This document shows, in pieces, positions 37,207 to 47,564 of a stretch of 64,000 nt of DNA. Every line of letters begins with the position of its first letter. The stretch's first letter is position 1. The notes beneath the pieces were generated by a model. That model searched no databases, was not told where the DNA came from, and saw only the letters and a list, made by a program, of their open reading frames with translations. Both the position numbers and the translations under genes were made by a program. The stretch is from contig NZ_CP013380.1 of assembly GCF_001513745.1 (NCBI RefSeq), forward strand, positions 3,906,001 through 3,970,000, given 5' to 3'. This DNA is from Burkholderia humptydooensis. Its GTDB lineage: Bacteria; Pseudomonadota; Gammaproteobacteria; Burkholderiales; Burkholderiaceae.

Positions 37207-37533
37207 TTAGCCGCGCGCCCGGTACAGATCCTTGAGCGTCGAGCGGCCCGCGTGGAAGAACGCGGACAGCCGCGCGACCTCGGGGCTCGCGAGATTGCGG
37301 ATCGCGGCGTCGTCGGCGAGGATGCGGCGGATCAGCTCGAACTTGCGGGTGCGCTCGGCTTCGTCGAGCAGGACGCCCCGCTCGGCCTCCTTCAGCCCGT
37401 CGACGAGCCGCAGATATTCGTCCTGAAGCCCGCCCATCGCGTGCCATGCCGCATCGCGAGCCGCGACGAGCATCCGCCCGGACACGTCGGCGATCGCTTC
37501 GTAACGGGCAAAGTATTCGTCGTTCCGATTCAT
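37207..37533 (-). CDS. fliT: Flagellar protein FliT
   Basis: 108 residues, entirely helical. FliT is the export chaperone for the filament cap FliD and in enterics a brake on FlhDC. Conservation is weak; the assignment rests on size, the N-terminal YFARYEAIADVSGRMLVAAR helix, the C-terminal SFFHAGRSTLKDLYRA helix, and the ATGA overlap with fliS. ATG 37533 is used; an in-frame ATG further upstream lies within fliS. Confidence 0.8.
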   Translation of the reverse strand: MNRNDEYFARYEAIADVSGRMLVAARDAAWHAMGGLQDEYLRLVDGLKEAERGVLLDEAERTRKFELIRRILADDAAIRNLASPEVARLSAFFHAGRSTLKDLYRARG

Positions 37534-37964
37534 CGCGACTGTTCCGTTGCCGCTTGCGCGCTCATCCTGGCCACTTCCGGGCCGATGCCCGTCCACGCGT
37601 CCTCGAGCGTCGCGAGCAGGCCATCGGCTTCGATCAGCATCGGCTCGCTCGCATCGGCGTTCGCCTGCAGCAGACGCCGGCAGACATACGCGTAGAGCGC
37701 GTCGAGGCGCGATGCGATGTCGCCGCCGGCTTCCAGATTCAGCGACTGCTGCAGGCCGCTCTCGACGATGCGGATCGCCTTGCCGATCGCCTCGCCGCGC
37801 GCGGCGACGTTGCCCTGCTGCAAATGCAGCCGCGCATGCGCGATCGCCTGACGCGCGCCCTGATACAGCATCGCAATGAGCCGGTGGGGAGACGCGCCCA
37901 TCACCCCGGTTTCGACGCCGACGCGCGCATAGGCACTAGCTCCCGCGTGGCCTGGGGTAAACAT
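37530..37964 (-). CDS. fliS: Flagellin export chaperone FliS
   Basis: 144 residues. Family signature: YARVGVETGVMGASPHRLIA, then MLYQGARQAIAHARLHLQQG near residue 33, with helices matching the FliS four-helix bundle. FliS binds the flagellin C-terminus in the cytosol and prevents early polymerisation. AGAGGAG precedes the ATG. It is the first gene behind a sigma-28 promoter at 38040-38067. Confidence 0.93.
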   Translation of the reverse strand: MFTPGHAGASAYARVGVETGVMGASPHRLIAMLYQGARQAIAHARLHLQQGNVAARGEAIGKAIRIVESGLQQSLNLEAGGDIASRLDALYAYVCRRLLQANADASEPMLIEADGLLATLEDAWTGIGPEVARMSAQAATEQSR

Positions 37965-38039
37965 GGCGTTGCTCCTCTTTGGTGCATTCGATTCGATACC
38001 ACCGCTCCGTGCGCGGCACGGCGCGGGCTTGTATCGACG

Positions 38040-38067
38040 TTATCGGTAAGGAAGCCCGAAAGCTTTA
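38040..38067 (-). promoter_or_regulatory. Sigma-28 (FliA) promoter for fliS-fliT
   Basis: On the minus strand: -35 TAAAG (38067-38063), 15-base spacer, -10 ACCGATAA (38047-38040). The consensus is TAAAG-N15-GCCGATAA, so only one base differs. The fliS start codon is 75 bases downstream. This marks fliS-fliT-FliK2-FlhB-like as a late flagellar operon. Confidence 0.88.
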
Positions 38068-38096
38068 GCGAAATGACGCGGCGCCGGCGGGCGCCG

Positions 38097-38441
38097 TCAG
38101 ACGGACATCTGCATGATCTCGTTGTAGGCGCTCACTAACTTGTTGCGCACCTGTAGCCCGAACTGAAAGCCGATGTTGGCCTTCTGCATGTCGACCATCA
38201 CGTCGTTGAGCGACACGTTCTGCGCGCCGATCTCGAACGCGTGCGCCTCGCCGAGCGCCTTTTGCTGATCGCCGCTGATCTTGTCGAGCGAGGCCTTCAT
38301 CGCGCTCGCGAACGAGCCGGCCGTCGCCGCGCCGGAGCCGGCGAGCGTCGTGGCCGGGCCTGCCGCGCCGCCCGCGGCCTGCGCGGCCATCGCCTGCATC
38401 TGTTGCAGCGCCGAAGCGATGCCGTTGACGGGGGCAACCAT
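38097..38441 (-). CDS. fliE: Flagellar hook-basal body protein FliE
   Basis: 114 residues. The second half is the conserved part: [40 protein letters not shown] and [17 protein letters not shown], the family's usual C-terminus. FliE joins the MS ring to the rod. ATG 38441 starts at [12 protein letters not shown]; the upstream frame is not family-like. Divergent from fliF with 248 bases between. Confidence 0.94.
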   Translation of the reverse strand: MVAPVNGIASALQQMQAMAAQAAGGAAGPATTLAGSGAATAGSFASAMKASLDKISGDQQKALGEAHAFEIGAQNVSLNDVMVDMQKANIGFQFGLQVRNKLVSAYNEIMQMSV

Positions 38442-38689
38442 GTGATCTCCGCAAAAGAAGCCGGGCCGCGCGGGCCCGGCGGGGGGAACTCCGGCTTCCC
38501 GCGAGCGTGGCGAGAGCCGGATTGCGAAAAAGCATAGCAGCCGCGCCACGGCGAAAGCCGCAGAAGTACGGCCGAAACCCGGCTCTATTCGTCCGATCGC
38601 GCCTGGCCGCGCTGCGGATAATCGCACCGTGTCAATGTCCGCCTGCTCCGCCGAGCCGGCATTCAGCCCGCAGTGGAGATACTCGACGC

Positions 38690-40486
38690 ATGGACTCGCA
38701 GGCCAACTCGCTGATCAACCCCGACGCCCGTTCGAGCCTCGCGGGCGCGCCGCCGCAAGCCGCGGCCGCGGCGGGCGCGCTGCCCGGCGCAGCGGCGGGC
38801 GGCGCGGATTTCGGCCTGGGCGGCTTCGCCGAACGCATCCCGGGCCTCGCGCGGATGAGGACCAATCCGCGGCTGCCGCTCCTGATCGGCGCGGCGCTCG
38901 CCATCGCCGCGATCGTCGCGATCGTGCTGTGGAGCCGCGCGCCCGACTATCGCGTGCTGTACAGCAACCTGTCCGACCGCGACGGCGGCGCGATCATCAC
39001 CGCGCTCCAGCAGGCAAACGTTCCCTATAAGTTCGCCGACGCGGGCGGCGCGATCCTCGTGCCCGCGAACCAGGTGCACGAGACGCGCCTGAAGCTCGCC
39101 GCGATGGGGCTGCCCAAGGGCGGCTCGGTCGGCTTCGAGCTGATGGACAACCAGAAATTCGGCATCAGCCAGTTCGCCGAGCAGGTCAACTACCAGCGCG
39201 CGCTCGAAGGCGAACTGCAGCGCACGGTCGAATCGATCAACGCGGTGCGCGCCGCGCGCGTGCATCTCGCGATCCCGAAGCCGTCGGTGTTCGTGCGCGA
39301 CCGCGAGGCGCCGTCGGCGTCGGTGCTCGTCGATCTGTACCCGGGCCGCGTGCTCGACGAAGGGCAGGTGCTCGCCGTCACGCGGATGGTGTCGTCGAGC
39401 GTGCCCGACATGCCCGCGAAGAACGTGACGATCGTCGACCAGGACGGCAACCTGCTCACGCAGACCGCGTCGGCCACCGGCCTCGACGCGAGCCAGCTCA
39501 AGTACGTGCAGCAGATCGAGCGCAACACGCAAAAGCGCATCGACGCGATCCTCGCGCCGATCTTCGGCGCCGGCAACGCGCGCGCGCAGGTGAGCGCCGA
39601 CGTCGACTTCTCGAAGATCGAGCAGACCTCGGAGAGCTACGGGCCGAACGGCACGCCGCAGCAGAGCGCGATCCGCAGCCAGCAGACGAGCACCGCGACC
39701 GAGCTCGCGCAAAGCGGCGCGTCGGGCGTGCCGGGCGCGCTGTCGAACACGCCGCCGCAGCCCGCGTCCGCGCCGATCGTCGCGAGCAACGGCCAGCCGG
39801 CCGGCCCGGCCGCGACGCCCGTCAGCGACCGCAAGGATTCGACGACGAACTACGAGCTCGACAAGACCGTGCGCCACGTCGAGCAATCGATGGGCACGAT
39901 CAAGCGGCTGTCGGTCGCGGTCGTCGTCAACTATCAGCCGGCCGCCGACGCGAAGGGCCGCGTGACGATGCAGCCGCTCGCCGCGGACAAGCTCGCGCAG
40001 GTCCAGCAGCTCGTGAAGGACGCGATGGGCTACGACGAGAAGCGCGGCGATTCGGTCAACGTCGTCAACAGCGCGTTCTCGGCCGCGGCCGACCCGTTCG
40101 CGAACCTGCCGTGGTGGCGCCAGCCCGACATGATCGAGCTCGGCAAGGACATCGCGAAGTGGCTGGGCGTCGCCGCGGCGGCGGCCGCGCTGTACTTCAT
40201 GTTCGTGCGCCCGGCGCTGCGCCGCGCGTTTCCGCCGCCCGCCCAGCCCGTGGCGGCGGCCGTGCCGGCGCTCGACGGCCCGGACGACGCGCTCGCGCTC
40301 GACGGCCTGCCGAGCCCCGACAAGAAGCAGCTTGTCGAGGAGGACGAAGAGCATCCGGCCCTGCTCGCCTTCGAAAGCGAGAAGAACCGCTACGAACGCA
40401 ACCTGGACTACGCGCGCACGATCGCGCGCCAGGACCCGAAGATCGTCGCAACCGTCGTGAAGAACTGGGTGTCCGATGAACGCTGA
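38690..40486 (+). CDS. fliF: Flagellar MS-ring protein FliF
   Basis: 598 residues. It has an N-terminal membrane helix ([20 protein letters not shown], about residues 62-82) and the ring-building modules [20 protein letters not shown] and [18 protein letters not shown] near residue 170. A second helix follows ([15 protein letters not shown], about residue 490). The cytosolic tail [15 protein letters not shown] docks FliG. FliF is the first assembled ring of the basal body. Overlaps fliG by 11 bases. Confidence 0.96.
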   Translation: MDSQANSLINPDARSSLAGAPPQAAAAAGALPGAAAGGADFGLGGFAERIPGLARMRTNPRLPLLIGAALAIAAIVAIVLWSRAPDYRVLYSNLSDRDGGAIITALQQANVPYKFADAGGAILVPANQVHETRLKLAAMGLPKGGSVGFELMDNQKFGISQFAEQVNYQRALEGELQRTVESINAVRAARVHLAIPKPSVFVRDREAPSASVLVDLYPGRVLDEGQVLAVTRMVSSSVPDMPAKNVTIVDQDGNLLTQTASATGLDASQLKYVQQIERNTQKRIDAILAPIFGAGNARAQVSADVDFSKIEQTSESYGPNGTPQQSAIRSQQTSTATELAQSGASGVPGALSNTPPQPASAPIVASNGQPAGPAATPVSDRKDSTTNYELDKTVRHVEQSMGTIKRLSVAVVVNYQPAADAKGRVTMQPLAADKLAQVQQLVKDAMGYDEKRGDSVNVVNSAFSAAADPFANLPWWRQPDMIELGKDIAKWLGVAAAAAALYFMFVRPALRRAFPPPAQPVAAAVPALDGPDDALALDGLPSPDKKQLVEEDEEHPALLAFESEKNRYERNLDYARTIARQDPKIVATVVKNWVSDER

Positions 40487-41471
40487 AGGCTTGACCAAGA
40501 GCGCGCTCCTGCTGATGTCGATCGGCGAGGAAGAGGCCGCGCAGGTATTCAAATTCCTCGCGCCGCGCGAAGTGCAGAAGATCGGCGCCGCGATGGCCGC
40601 GCTGAAGAACGTCACGCGCGAGCAGGTCGAGGACGTGCTTAACGATTTCGTTCAGGAAGCCGAAAAGCACACCGCGCTGTCGCTCGATTCGAGCGAGTAC
40701 ATCCGCTCGGTGCTGACGAAGGCGCTCGGCGAGGACAAGGCGGGCGTGCTGATCGACCGGATCCTGCAAGGCAGCGACACGAGCGGGATCGAAGGGCTCA
40801 AGTGGATGGATTCGGCGGCCGTGGCCGAGCTCATCAAGAACGAGCATCCGCAGATCATCGCGACGATTCTCGTGCACCTCGACCGCGACCAGGCGTCCGA
40901 GATCGCGTCGTGCTTCACCGAGCGGCTGCGCAACGACGTGCTGCTGCGGATCGCGACGCTCGACGGCATTCAGCCGACCGCGCTGCGCGAGCTCGACGAC
41001 GTGCTGACGGGCCTCCTGTCCGGCAGCGACAACCTGAAGCGCGCGCCGATGGGCGGCATCCGCACCGCGGCCGAGATCCTGAACTTCATGACGAGCGTGC
41101 ACGAAGAGGCGGTGCTCGAAAACGTCAAGCAATACGATCCCGATCTCGCGCAGAAGATCATCGACCAGATGTTCGTGTTCGAGAACCTGCTCGACCTCGA
41201 GGACCGCGCGATCCAGTTGCTGCTGAAGGAAGTCGAATCGGAGGCGCTGATCGTCGCGCTGAAGGGAGCGCCGCCCGCGCTGCGGCAGAAGTTCCTGTCG
41301 AACATGTCGCAGCGCGCGGCCGAGCTGCTCGCCGAGGATCTCGACGCGCGCGGCCCGGTGCGCGTGTCCGAAGTCGAGACGCAGCAGCGCAAGATCCTGC
41401 AGGTGGTGCGCAACCTCGCCGAGAGCGGCCAGATCGTGATCGGCGGCAAGGCGGAAGACGCGTATGTCTGA
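40476..41471 (+). CDS. fliG: Flagellar motor switch protein FliG
   Basis: 331 residues. The N-terminal FliF-binding domain has LLLMSIGEEEAAQVFKFL. The middle domain has the EHPQIIATILVHLD motif near residue 124. The C-terminal torque domain has FVFENLLDLEDRAIQLLL and charged residues in KGAPPALRQKFLSNMSQRAA near residue 268. It forms the C-ring face that interacts with the stator. Overlaps fliF and fliH, so the six-gene set is one operon. Confidence 0.97.
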   Translation: MNAEGLTKSALLLMSIGEEEAAQVFKFLAPREVQKIGAAMAALKNVTREQVEDVLNDFVQEAEKHTALSLDSSEYIRSVLTKALGEDKAGVLIDRILQGSDTSGIEGLKWMDSAAVAELIKNEHPQIIATILVHLDRDQASEIASCFTERLRNDVLLRIATLDGIQPTALRELDDVLTGLLSGSDNLKRAPMGGIRTAAEILNFMTSVHEEAVLENVKQYDPDLAQKIIDQMFVFENLLDLEDRAIQLLLKEVESEALIVALKGAPPALRQKFLSNMSQRAAELLAEDLDARGPVRVSEVETQQRKILQVVRNLAESGQIVIGGKAEDAYV

Positions 41472-42144
41472 TCGCGCGAGCGTGCCGGGCAAGCCCGTCA
41501 CCGCGTACCAGCGGTGGGAGATGGCTTCGTTCGATCCCCCGCCGCCGCCTCCGCCCGACGACGGCGGCGCGGCGGCGGCGGCGCTCGCCGCCGAACTGCA
41601 GCGCGTGCGCGACGCCGCGCACGCGGAAGGACTCGCCGCCGGCCATGTCGAAGGCCAGGCGCTCGGCTATCAGGCCGGCTACGAACAAGGGCGCGCGAAG
41701 GGCTTCGACGAAGGCCAGGTCGAAGCGCGCGCGCACGGCGCGCAGCTCGCCGCGCTCGCCGCGTCGTTTCGCGACGCGCTCGCGGGCGTCGAGCGCGATC
41801 TCGCCGACGACATCGCGACGCTCGCGCTCGAGATCGCGCAGCAGGTCGTGCGCCAGCACGTGCAGCACGATCCGGCCACGCTGATCGCGGCCGCGCGCGA
41901 GGTGCTCGCCTCGGAGCCCGCGCTCGCCGGCGCGCCGCATCTGATCGTGAATCCCGCGGATCTGCCCGTCGTCGAGGCGTATCTGAAGGACGAGCTCGAC
42001 ACGCTCGGCTGGAGCGTGCGCACCGACGCGGGCGTCGAGCGCGGCGGCTGCCGCGCGCACGCGTCGACGGGCGAAATCGACGCGACGCTCACGACCCGCT
42101 GGGAGCGGGTCGCGGCCGCGCTCGGCAAGGTGAGCGCATGGTGA
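41464..42144 (+). CDS. fliH: Flagellar assembly protein FliH
   Basis: 226 residues. The N-terminus is proline-rich ([11 protein letters not shown] near residue 21), followed by a GxxxG-rich helical stretch of the FliH coiled stalk ([20 protein letters not shown]). The C-terminal domain has [18 protein letters not shown] and [18 protein letters not shown]. FliH dimers hold and restrain the FliI ATPase at the export gate. It overlaps fliG by 8 bases and fliI by 7. Confidence 0.92.
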   Translation: MSDRASVPGKPVTAYQRWEMASFDPPPPPPPDDGGAAAAALAAELQRVRDAAHAEGLAAGHVEGQALGYQAGYEQGRAKGFDEGQVEARAHGAQLAALAASFRDALAGVERDLADDIATLALEIAQQVVRQHVQHDPATLIAAAREVLASEPALAGAPHLIVNPADLPVVEAYLKDELDTLGWSVRTDAGVERGGCRAHASTGEIDATLTTRWERVAAALGKVSAW

Positions 42145-43709
42145 ACGACGCCTGCGGCGACGTGCTCCGCCGCGACGAACTCGACGCGCTCGAGCGCGAG
42201 CTCGCGCTCGCGTCGCGCGGCCCCGAGCACGAAGACGCGGCCGCGCGCGACGGCAGCTTCGGCGCCCATCACCACGCGCCCCCGCGCCCGCTCGCGACGG
42301 GCACGCCGAGCCCGCGCGCGGCGCTCGCGAATCCGCATCTCGCGCACTGGCGCACGCATCTCGACGGCATCCGCGAGCGCAACGCGCGCGCGCTGCCGCT
42401 GCGCCCGTGCGGACGCCTCACTCGCGCGGCGGGCCTCGTGCTCGAAGCGATCGGGCTGCGGCTGTCGGTCGGCGCCGAGTGCACGATCGAGCTGCCCGCG
42501 GGCAGCGCGCTGCCGTATGCGCAAGCCGAGGTCGTCGGCTTCGCGGGCGAGCGCCTGTTCCTGATGCCGACCACCGCGGTCGCGGGCGTGCTGCCCGGCG
42601 CGCGTGTCTGGCCGCTCGAAAGCGCGCCCGTGGCCGATCCGCTCGCGGGCGCGAAGCGCCTGCCCGTCGGCTGGGAGATGCTCGGGCGCATCGTCGACGC
42701 GTCGGGCCGCCCGCTCGACAATCTCGGGCCGCTCGCGTCGAAGGTCGACGCGCCGCTCACCGCGCCTTCGATCAACCCGCTCGATCGCGAGCCGATCCAT
42801 CACGTGCTCGACGTCGGCGTGCGCGCGATCAACGGGCTGCTGACCGTCGGCCGCGGCCAGCGGATGGGCCTCTTCGCGGGCTCGGGCGTCGGCAAGTCGG
42901 TGCTGCTCGGCACGATGGCGCGCTACACGAGCGCCGAGGTGATCGTGATCGGCCTGATCGGCGAGCGGGGCCGCGAAGTGAAGGAATTCATCGAGCAGAT
43001 CCTCGGCGAGGACGGGCTCGCGCGCTCCGTCGTCGTCGCGGCGCCCGCCGACGTGTCGCCGCTGTTGCGGATGCAGGGCGCCGCATACGCGACGACGCTC
43101 GCCGAATACTTCCGCGATCAGGGCAAGCACGTGCTGCTGCTGATGGATTCGCTCACGCGCTACGCGATGGCGCAGCGCGAGATCGCGCTCGCGATCGGCG
43201 AGCCGCCCGCGACGAAAGGCTATCCGCCGTCGGTGTTCGCGAAGCTGCCGGCGCTCGTCGAGCGCACCGGCAACGGCCCCGAAGGCGGCGGCTCGATCAC
43301 CGCGTTCTACACGGTGCTCACCGAAGGCGACGACCAGCAGGACCCGATCGCCGATTCCGCGCGCGCGATTCTCGACGGCCACATCGTGCTGTCGCGCTCG
43401 CTCGCGGAAGCCGGCCACTACCCGGCCATCGACATCGAAGCGTCGATCAGCCGCGCGATGACCGCGCTGATCGACGACGCGCACCTCGAGCGCGTGCGCC
43501 AGTTCAAGCAGATGCTGTCGCGCTACCAGCGCAATCGCGATCTGATCGCGGTGGGCGCATACGCGCCGGGGCGCGACGCGCAGCTCGACCGCGCGATCGC
43601 GCTGTACCCGCGCATCGAATCGTTCCTGCAGCAGGGCTTTCGCGAATGCGCGCCATACGCGCCGAGCCTCGCCGCGCTCGATGCGCTGTTCGAATCCGAA
43701 GGAGGCTGA
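42138..43709 (+). CDS. fliI: Flagellum-specific ATPase FliI
   Basis: 523 residues; F1-beta-like ATPase. Walker [15 protein letters not shown] is near residue 250, Walker [21 protein letters not shown] near residue 330, and the family block [20 protein letters not shown] follows. N-terminal low-complexity region (residues 20-70) is longer than in enterics, as is usual in Burkholderia. It energises unfolding and entry of export substrates together with FliH and FliJ. ATG 42138 is within the fliH end; the frame further upstream is shadow. Confidence 0.96.
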   Translation: MVNDACGDVLRRDELDALERELALASRGPEHEDAAARDGSFGAHHHAPPRPLATGTPSPRAALANPHLAHWRTHLDGIRERNARALPLRPCGRLTRAAGLVLEAIGLRLSVGAECTIELPAGSALPYAQAEVVGFAGERLFLMPTTAVAGVLPGARVWPLESAPVADPLAGAKRLPVGWEMLGRIVDASGRPLDNLGPLASKVDAPLTAPSINPLDREPIHHVLDVGVRAINGLLTVGRGQRMGLFAGSGVGKSVLLGTMARYTSAEVIVIGLIGERGREVKEFIEQILGEDGLARSVVVAAPADVSPLLRMQGAAYATTLAEYFRDQGKHVLLLMDSLTRYAMAQREIALAIGEPPATKGYPPSVFAKLPALVERTGNGPEGGGSITAFYTVLTEGDDQQDPIADSARAILDGHIVLSRSLAEAGHYPAIDIEASISRAMTALIDDAHLERVRQFKQMLSRYQRNRDLIAVGAYAPGRDAQLDRAIALYPRIESFLQQGFRECAPYAPSLAALDALFESEGG

Positions 43710-43714
43710 TCGTC

Positions 43715-44167
43715 ATGGCCCAAACGTTTCCGCTCCAGCTCCTGCTCGACCGCGCGCAGGACGAACTCGACACCGCGACGAAGCAGCTCGGGCGCGCGCA
43801 GCGCGAGCGCACCGACGCGCAGGCGCAGCTCGACGCGCTCGTGCGCTATCGCGACGAGTATCGCGTGCGCTTCGCCGAGTCCGCGCAATCGGGGATGCCC
43901 GCCGGCAACTGGCGCAACTTCCAGGCGTTCCTCGACACGCTCGACGCGGCGATCGAGCAGCAGCGGCGCGTGCTCGCCGCCGCGCAGACGCGCATCGACA
44001 CGGCGCGCCCCGAGTGGCAGGCGAAAAAGCGCACGCTCGGCTCGTACGAGATCCTGCAGGCGCGCGGCGCGCGCCAGGAAGCGCAACGCGCCGCGAAGCG
44101 CGAGCAGCGCGACGCCGACGAGCATGCGGCCAAGGCGCTGCGCATGCGCGCGGACGCGGCGAAGTAA
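43715..44167 (+). CDS. fliJ: Flagellar export protein FliJ
   Basis: 150 residues, coiled-coil throughout, charged and Ala-rich (LLLDRAQDELDTATKQLGRA, then QQRRVLAAAQTRIDTARPEW). FliJ is the export-apparatus stalk that inserts into the FliI ring like F1-gamma. An AAGGAGG site (43699-43705) precedes ATG 43715. Position between fliI and fliK is the usual one. Confidence 0.92.
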   Translation: MAQTFPLQLLLDRAQDELDTATKQLGRAQRERTDAQAQLDALVRYRDEYRVRFAESAQSGMPAGNWRNFQAFLDTLDAAIEQQRRVLAAAQTRIDTARPEWQAKKRTLGSYEILQARGARQEAQRAAKREQRDADEHAAKALRMRADAAK

Positions 44168-44201
44168 GCGCCCTCCATCGAACCCGAACACGAGATCCGC
44201 C

Positions 44202-45647
44202 ATGCCTCCTCTTCCCTTGATCGGTACGCTGCTCGGCGCAGCGAGCGCGATGGTCAAGTCGTCGGCCGGCGCCGCGGCGAACGCGTCCGGCGCATCGGGC
44301 GCGCCGTCCGGCGACGCATCGTCCGCCGCGCCGTTCGCGCAGACGCTCAGGCAAAGCGTGCAGACGCAGCGCCAGGCGAACGCGAGCGCCGGCGCGCCAA
44401 ACACCGGCAATGCGACGAACGCCGCGACGAAACCCGCAACGAATGCCTCGACAGATACCGCGACGGGCAATGCCGCGAACGCTTCCACGCCGAGCGCGAG
44501 CGGGCAGACCGCGGCGAGCGCGAACAACGCGAAGGCGTCCGGAAAGCCGGACGATCAGGACGACGACAAGAACGCGACGCAGTCTGCACCAGCGGATGCC
44601 GCGACGCTCGCCGCGGCTGCATCGCTGCAAGCGCAATTGCAGGCGCGGCCGGATGCGCAGGCCGCGCAGACCGCCGCCGCCGCCGCGCAAGCGGGCGCGA
44701 GCGACGCCGCGCATCCGCCGACGACGCCCGCGACGAACGCCGCCGCCAACGGCGACGCCGATTCGTCCGCGCCCGCCGGCGCGCAGCCGCCGGTCGGCGA
44801 TGCGCTGAACGCGGCGTTGAGCAAGCTGACAGGCGCCGGCCGGACGAGCGCGCCGGCCGCGCAGCCGGCGGGCCGGGGCGGCGGCGCGCCCGCCTCGCTT
44901 GCCGCGAACGGCGCCGCATTCGACAAGGTGCTCGCGGGCGCGAAGGCTCCCGCCGCGCAAGCGGCGCTTGCCGACGCTTCGGGCGCAAACCCGGCGAACG
45001 CAAACACAATCGCGAACGCGGCGGCGAACGCCGCCCGGCCCGACGCGTCAGGCGCGCTCGCCGCGCTGCGGGACGCCGCCGATTCCGCCCCCTCGACGCT
45101 CGCGGCGTCGAGCGCGCCGGCCGCGCTGCAACAGACGGCGCCCGCCGCGCTCGCCGCGAACGCGAACGCCGCGGCGGCATCGGCTGCGCCGTCGCTCGCG
45201 CCGCCCGTCGGCACGCCGGACTGGACCGACGCGTTGAGCCAGAAGGTCGTGTTCCTGTCGAACTCGCATCAGCAGAGCGCGGAGCTCACGCTGAATCCGC
45301 CCGACCTCGGACCGCTGCAAGTCGTGCTGCGCGTTGCCGACAATCACGCGCATGCGCTCTTCGTATCGCAGCACGCGCAAGTGCGCGAAGCGGTCGAAGC
45401 CGCGCTGCCGAAGCTGCGCGAAGCGATGGAAGCGGGTGGACTCGGGCTCGGCAGCGCGAGCGTCAGCGACGGCGGCTTTGCGTCCGCACAGCAGCAGCAA
45501 ACCCCGCAACGACAATCGCCGGACGGCTCCGCGGCGCGGCGCGCGTCCGGCGCATCGACAGCCGACGCCGCGCCCGGCGACGCGGCGGCGGCATCTTCCA
45601 GCGGCGCGACTCAGCGCACCGTCGGGATGGTCGACACGTTCGCCTGA
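44202..45647 (+). CDS. fliK: Flagellar hook-length control protein FliK
   Basis: 481 residues. Residues up to about 335 are low-complexity Ala/Asn/Ser/Pro, as expected for the secreted ruler part. The FliK C-terminal domain is clear: LSQKVVFLSNSHQQSAELTL, NPPDLGPLQVVLRVADNHAH, and VREAVEAALPKLREAMEAGG near residue 400. It measures hook length and triggers the FlhB switch. Last gene of the fliFGHIJK operon, convergent with the GMC gene 36 bases on. Confidence 0.94.
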   Translation: MPPLPLIGTLLGAASAMVKSSAGAAANASGASGAPSGDASSAAPFAQTLRQSVQTQRQANASAGAPNTGNATNAATKPATNASTDTATGNAANASTPSASGQTAASANNAKASGKPDDQDDDKNATQSAPADAATLAAAASLQAQLQARPDAQAAQTAAAAAQAGASDAAHPPTTPATNAAANGDADSSAPAGAQPPVGDALNAALSKLTGAGRTSAPAAQPAGRGGGAPASLAANGAAFDKVLAGAKAPAAQAALADASGANPANANTIANAAANAARPDASGALAALRDAADSAPSTLAASSAPAALQQTAPAALAANANAAAASAAPSLAPPVGTPDWTDALSQKVVFLSNSHQQSAELTLNPPDLGPLQVVLRVADNHAHALFVSQHAQVREAVEAALPKLREAMEAGGLGLGSASVSDGGFASAQQQQTPQRQSPDGSAARRASGASTADAAPGDAAAASSSGATQRTVGMVDTFA

Positions 45648-45683
45648 CGGTCGCGCCCGCGGCATCTCGCGCGGCGGCGCGCA

Positions 45684-47330
45684 TCAGCCGCCGTGCGTCG
45701 CCGCGACCCGCTCGTGAGGAACGGACGCGGCCTGCCCGTTGCGCGCGGCCACGATGAAATCCGCCGCGCGCTCGCCGATCATCACGGTCGGCGCATTCGT
45801 GTTGCCGCCGATCAGCGTCGGCATCACCGATGCATCGACGATCCGCAACCTGTCCACCCCTTTCACGCGCAATTGCGGATCGACGACGGCGCGCGCGTCG
45901 GTGCCCATCCGGCACGTGCCGACCGGATGGTAGATCGTGTCCGCGTGCGCGACGATCGCGGCGCGCAACTGCGCGTCGGTGTCGCCCGGGTCGGTATACA
46001 GCTCGCGGCCGCCCTGCGACGCGAGCGGCGCGGCCGACAGAATCCGGCGCATCGCCTTCGCGCCGCGGATGAGCAGTTCGAGATCGCGTTCGTCGCTGAA
46101 GAAGCGCGGATCGATGAGCGGCGCGACGCGCGCATCGCCGCTCGCGAGCGCGACGTTGCCGCGGCTCTTCGGCCGCAGCGCGCACACGTGCAGCGAATAG
46201 CCGAAGCCCCAGTGCATGTTGCGGTTGTGGTCGTCGACGAGCGCCGTGCAGAAGTGCAGTTGCAGATCGGGGCGATCGAGGCCGGGGTCGCTCTTGATGA
46301 AACCGCCCGCCTCGGCGACGTTGCTCGTCATCATCCCTTCGCGCTTCGACAGGTAGCTGAACAGCGCGGGCGTCATCTTCGCGACGCCGCGCACGCAGAT
46401 GCCGACGAGCTCGGACGAATTCACGCGCTTGTTGATGATGAAATCGATGTGATCGATCAGGTTCTCGCCGACATCGGGCGCATCGTGCACGAGCGCGACG
46501 CCGTGACGGCGCAACTGAGCGGCGGGACCCACGCCCGAGCACATCAGCAGTTGCGGCGTATTGAACGCGCCTGCGGACAGAATGACTTCCGCGCGCGCGC
46601 CGAGCGTCTCGACGCGCCCGCCGCGCGCGAGCTCGACGCCCGTGGCGCGCTTGCCGTCGAACACGACGCGCAGCACCGTCGCATCGACGATCACGTGCAG
46701 GTTCGGCCGCGTGCGGCCGTACACATAGGCGCGCGCGACGCTGCAGCGCGCGCCGTCGCGATGCGTGACCTGATAGAAGCCGACGCCTTCCTGATTCTCA
46801 CCGTTGAAGTCGTCGTTGAGCGGATAGCCCGCTTCGTGCGCGGCCGCGATGAATCGTTCGGAGAACGGATTATGGAAGCGCAGGTCGGACACCGTGAGCG
46901 GGCCGTCCGCGCCGTGCCATTCGTTCGCGCCGCGCTCGTTGCCTTCGGCGCGGCGGAAGTACGGCAGCACGTCGCGCCATCCCCAGCCGGTGCAGCCGAG
47001 CCGCTCCCATTCGTCGTAATCGTGCGGATGGCCGCGCGTGTAGATCATCGCGTTGATCGCGCTCGAGCCGCCGAGCCCGCGGCCGCGAGGCTGATAGCCG
47101 CGGCGTCCGCCCAGGCCCGGCTGCGGCACCGTTTCGTAGCCGTAGTTCGTGCCGAGCCTGAACGGCACGAGCGCCGCGATTCCCACCGGCATGTTGACGA
47201 GCAGATTGCGTTCGGTGTGACCGCCTGCTTCGATCAGCGCGATCGTCGCGTCCGGGCACGCGTCGGCCAGGCGACCCGCGAGGCTCGCGCCGCCCGACCC
47301 TGCCCCGACAATAATGTAGTCGTACTGCAT
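45684..47330 (-). CDS. GMC-family FAD oxidoreductase (choline/alcohol dehydrogenase-like)
   Basis: 548 residues. FAD-binding IIVGAGSGGASLAGRLAD is at residues 6-23, GMC signature 1 near GRGLGGSSAINAMIYTRGHP (residue about 81), signature 2 GAFNTPQLLMCSGVGP near residue 260, and catalytic His in TIYHPVGTCRMG near residue 480. It resembles choline dehydrogenase and long-chain alcohol dehydrogenases of the GMC family; substrate probably a primary alcohol. Divergent from an acyl-CoA dehydrogenase and an aldehyde dehydrogenase, which fits an alcohol-to-acid route. ATG 47330 has GGAGACG upstream. Confidence 0.88.
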   Translation of the reverse strand: MQYDYIIVGAGSGGASLAGRLADACPDATIALIEAGGHTERNLLVNMPVGIAALVPFRLGTNYGYETVPQPGLGGRRGYQPRGRGLGGSSAINAMIYTRGHPHDYDEWERLGCTGWGWRDVLPYFRRAEGNERGANEWHGADGPLTVSDLRFHNPFSERFIAAAHEAGYPLNDDFNGENQEGVGFYQVTHRDGARCSVARAYVYGRTRPNLHVIVDATVLRVVFDGKRATGVELARGGRVETLGARAEVILSAGAFNTPQLLMCSGVGPAAQLRRHGVALVHDAPDVGENLIDHIDFIINKRVNSSELVGICVRGVAKMTPALFSYLSKREGMMTSNVAEAGGFIKSDPGLDRPDLQLHFCTALVDDHNRNMHWGFGYSLHVCALRPKSRGNVALASGDARVAPLIDPRFFSDERDLELLIRGAKAMRRILSAAPLASQGGRELYTDPGDTDAQLRAAIVAHADTIYHPVGTCRMGTDARAVVDPQLRVKGVDRLRIVDASVMPTLIGGNTNAPTVMIGERAADFIVAARNGQAASVPHERVAATHGG

Positions 47331-47564
47331 GTCACGTCTCCCTGTTTTGTCATCCACGCACCGGCGACTGGAATCGCAATCGAGACCGCCGGATGAGGCC
47401 TGTCATGTTCGCGCATTTTAGGAACGCAAAACGAGCCGGGACATCCCGACTCAAGAGCGATTCCTCTAAACGTCGGCGTGAACTAAATTTAAGATGACCG
47501 GATTCGCCTCGCGCGGAGGACGCGGTCAACAGAAGCCGGGCCCCGCGAAATGGGAGACAAAGGC

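Noticed and set aside
38442..38689. Sigma-54 promoter between fliE and fliF
   Set aside because: Several TGGC-like sites exist, but none has a GC doublet at the required -24/-12 distance.
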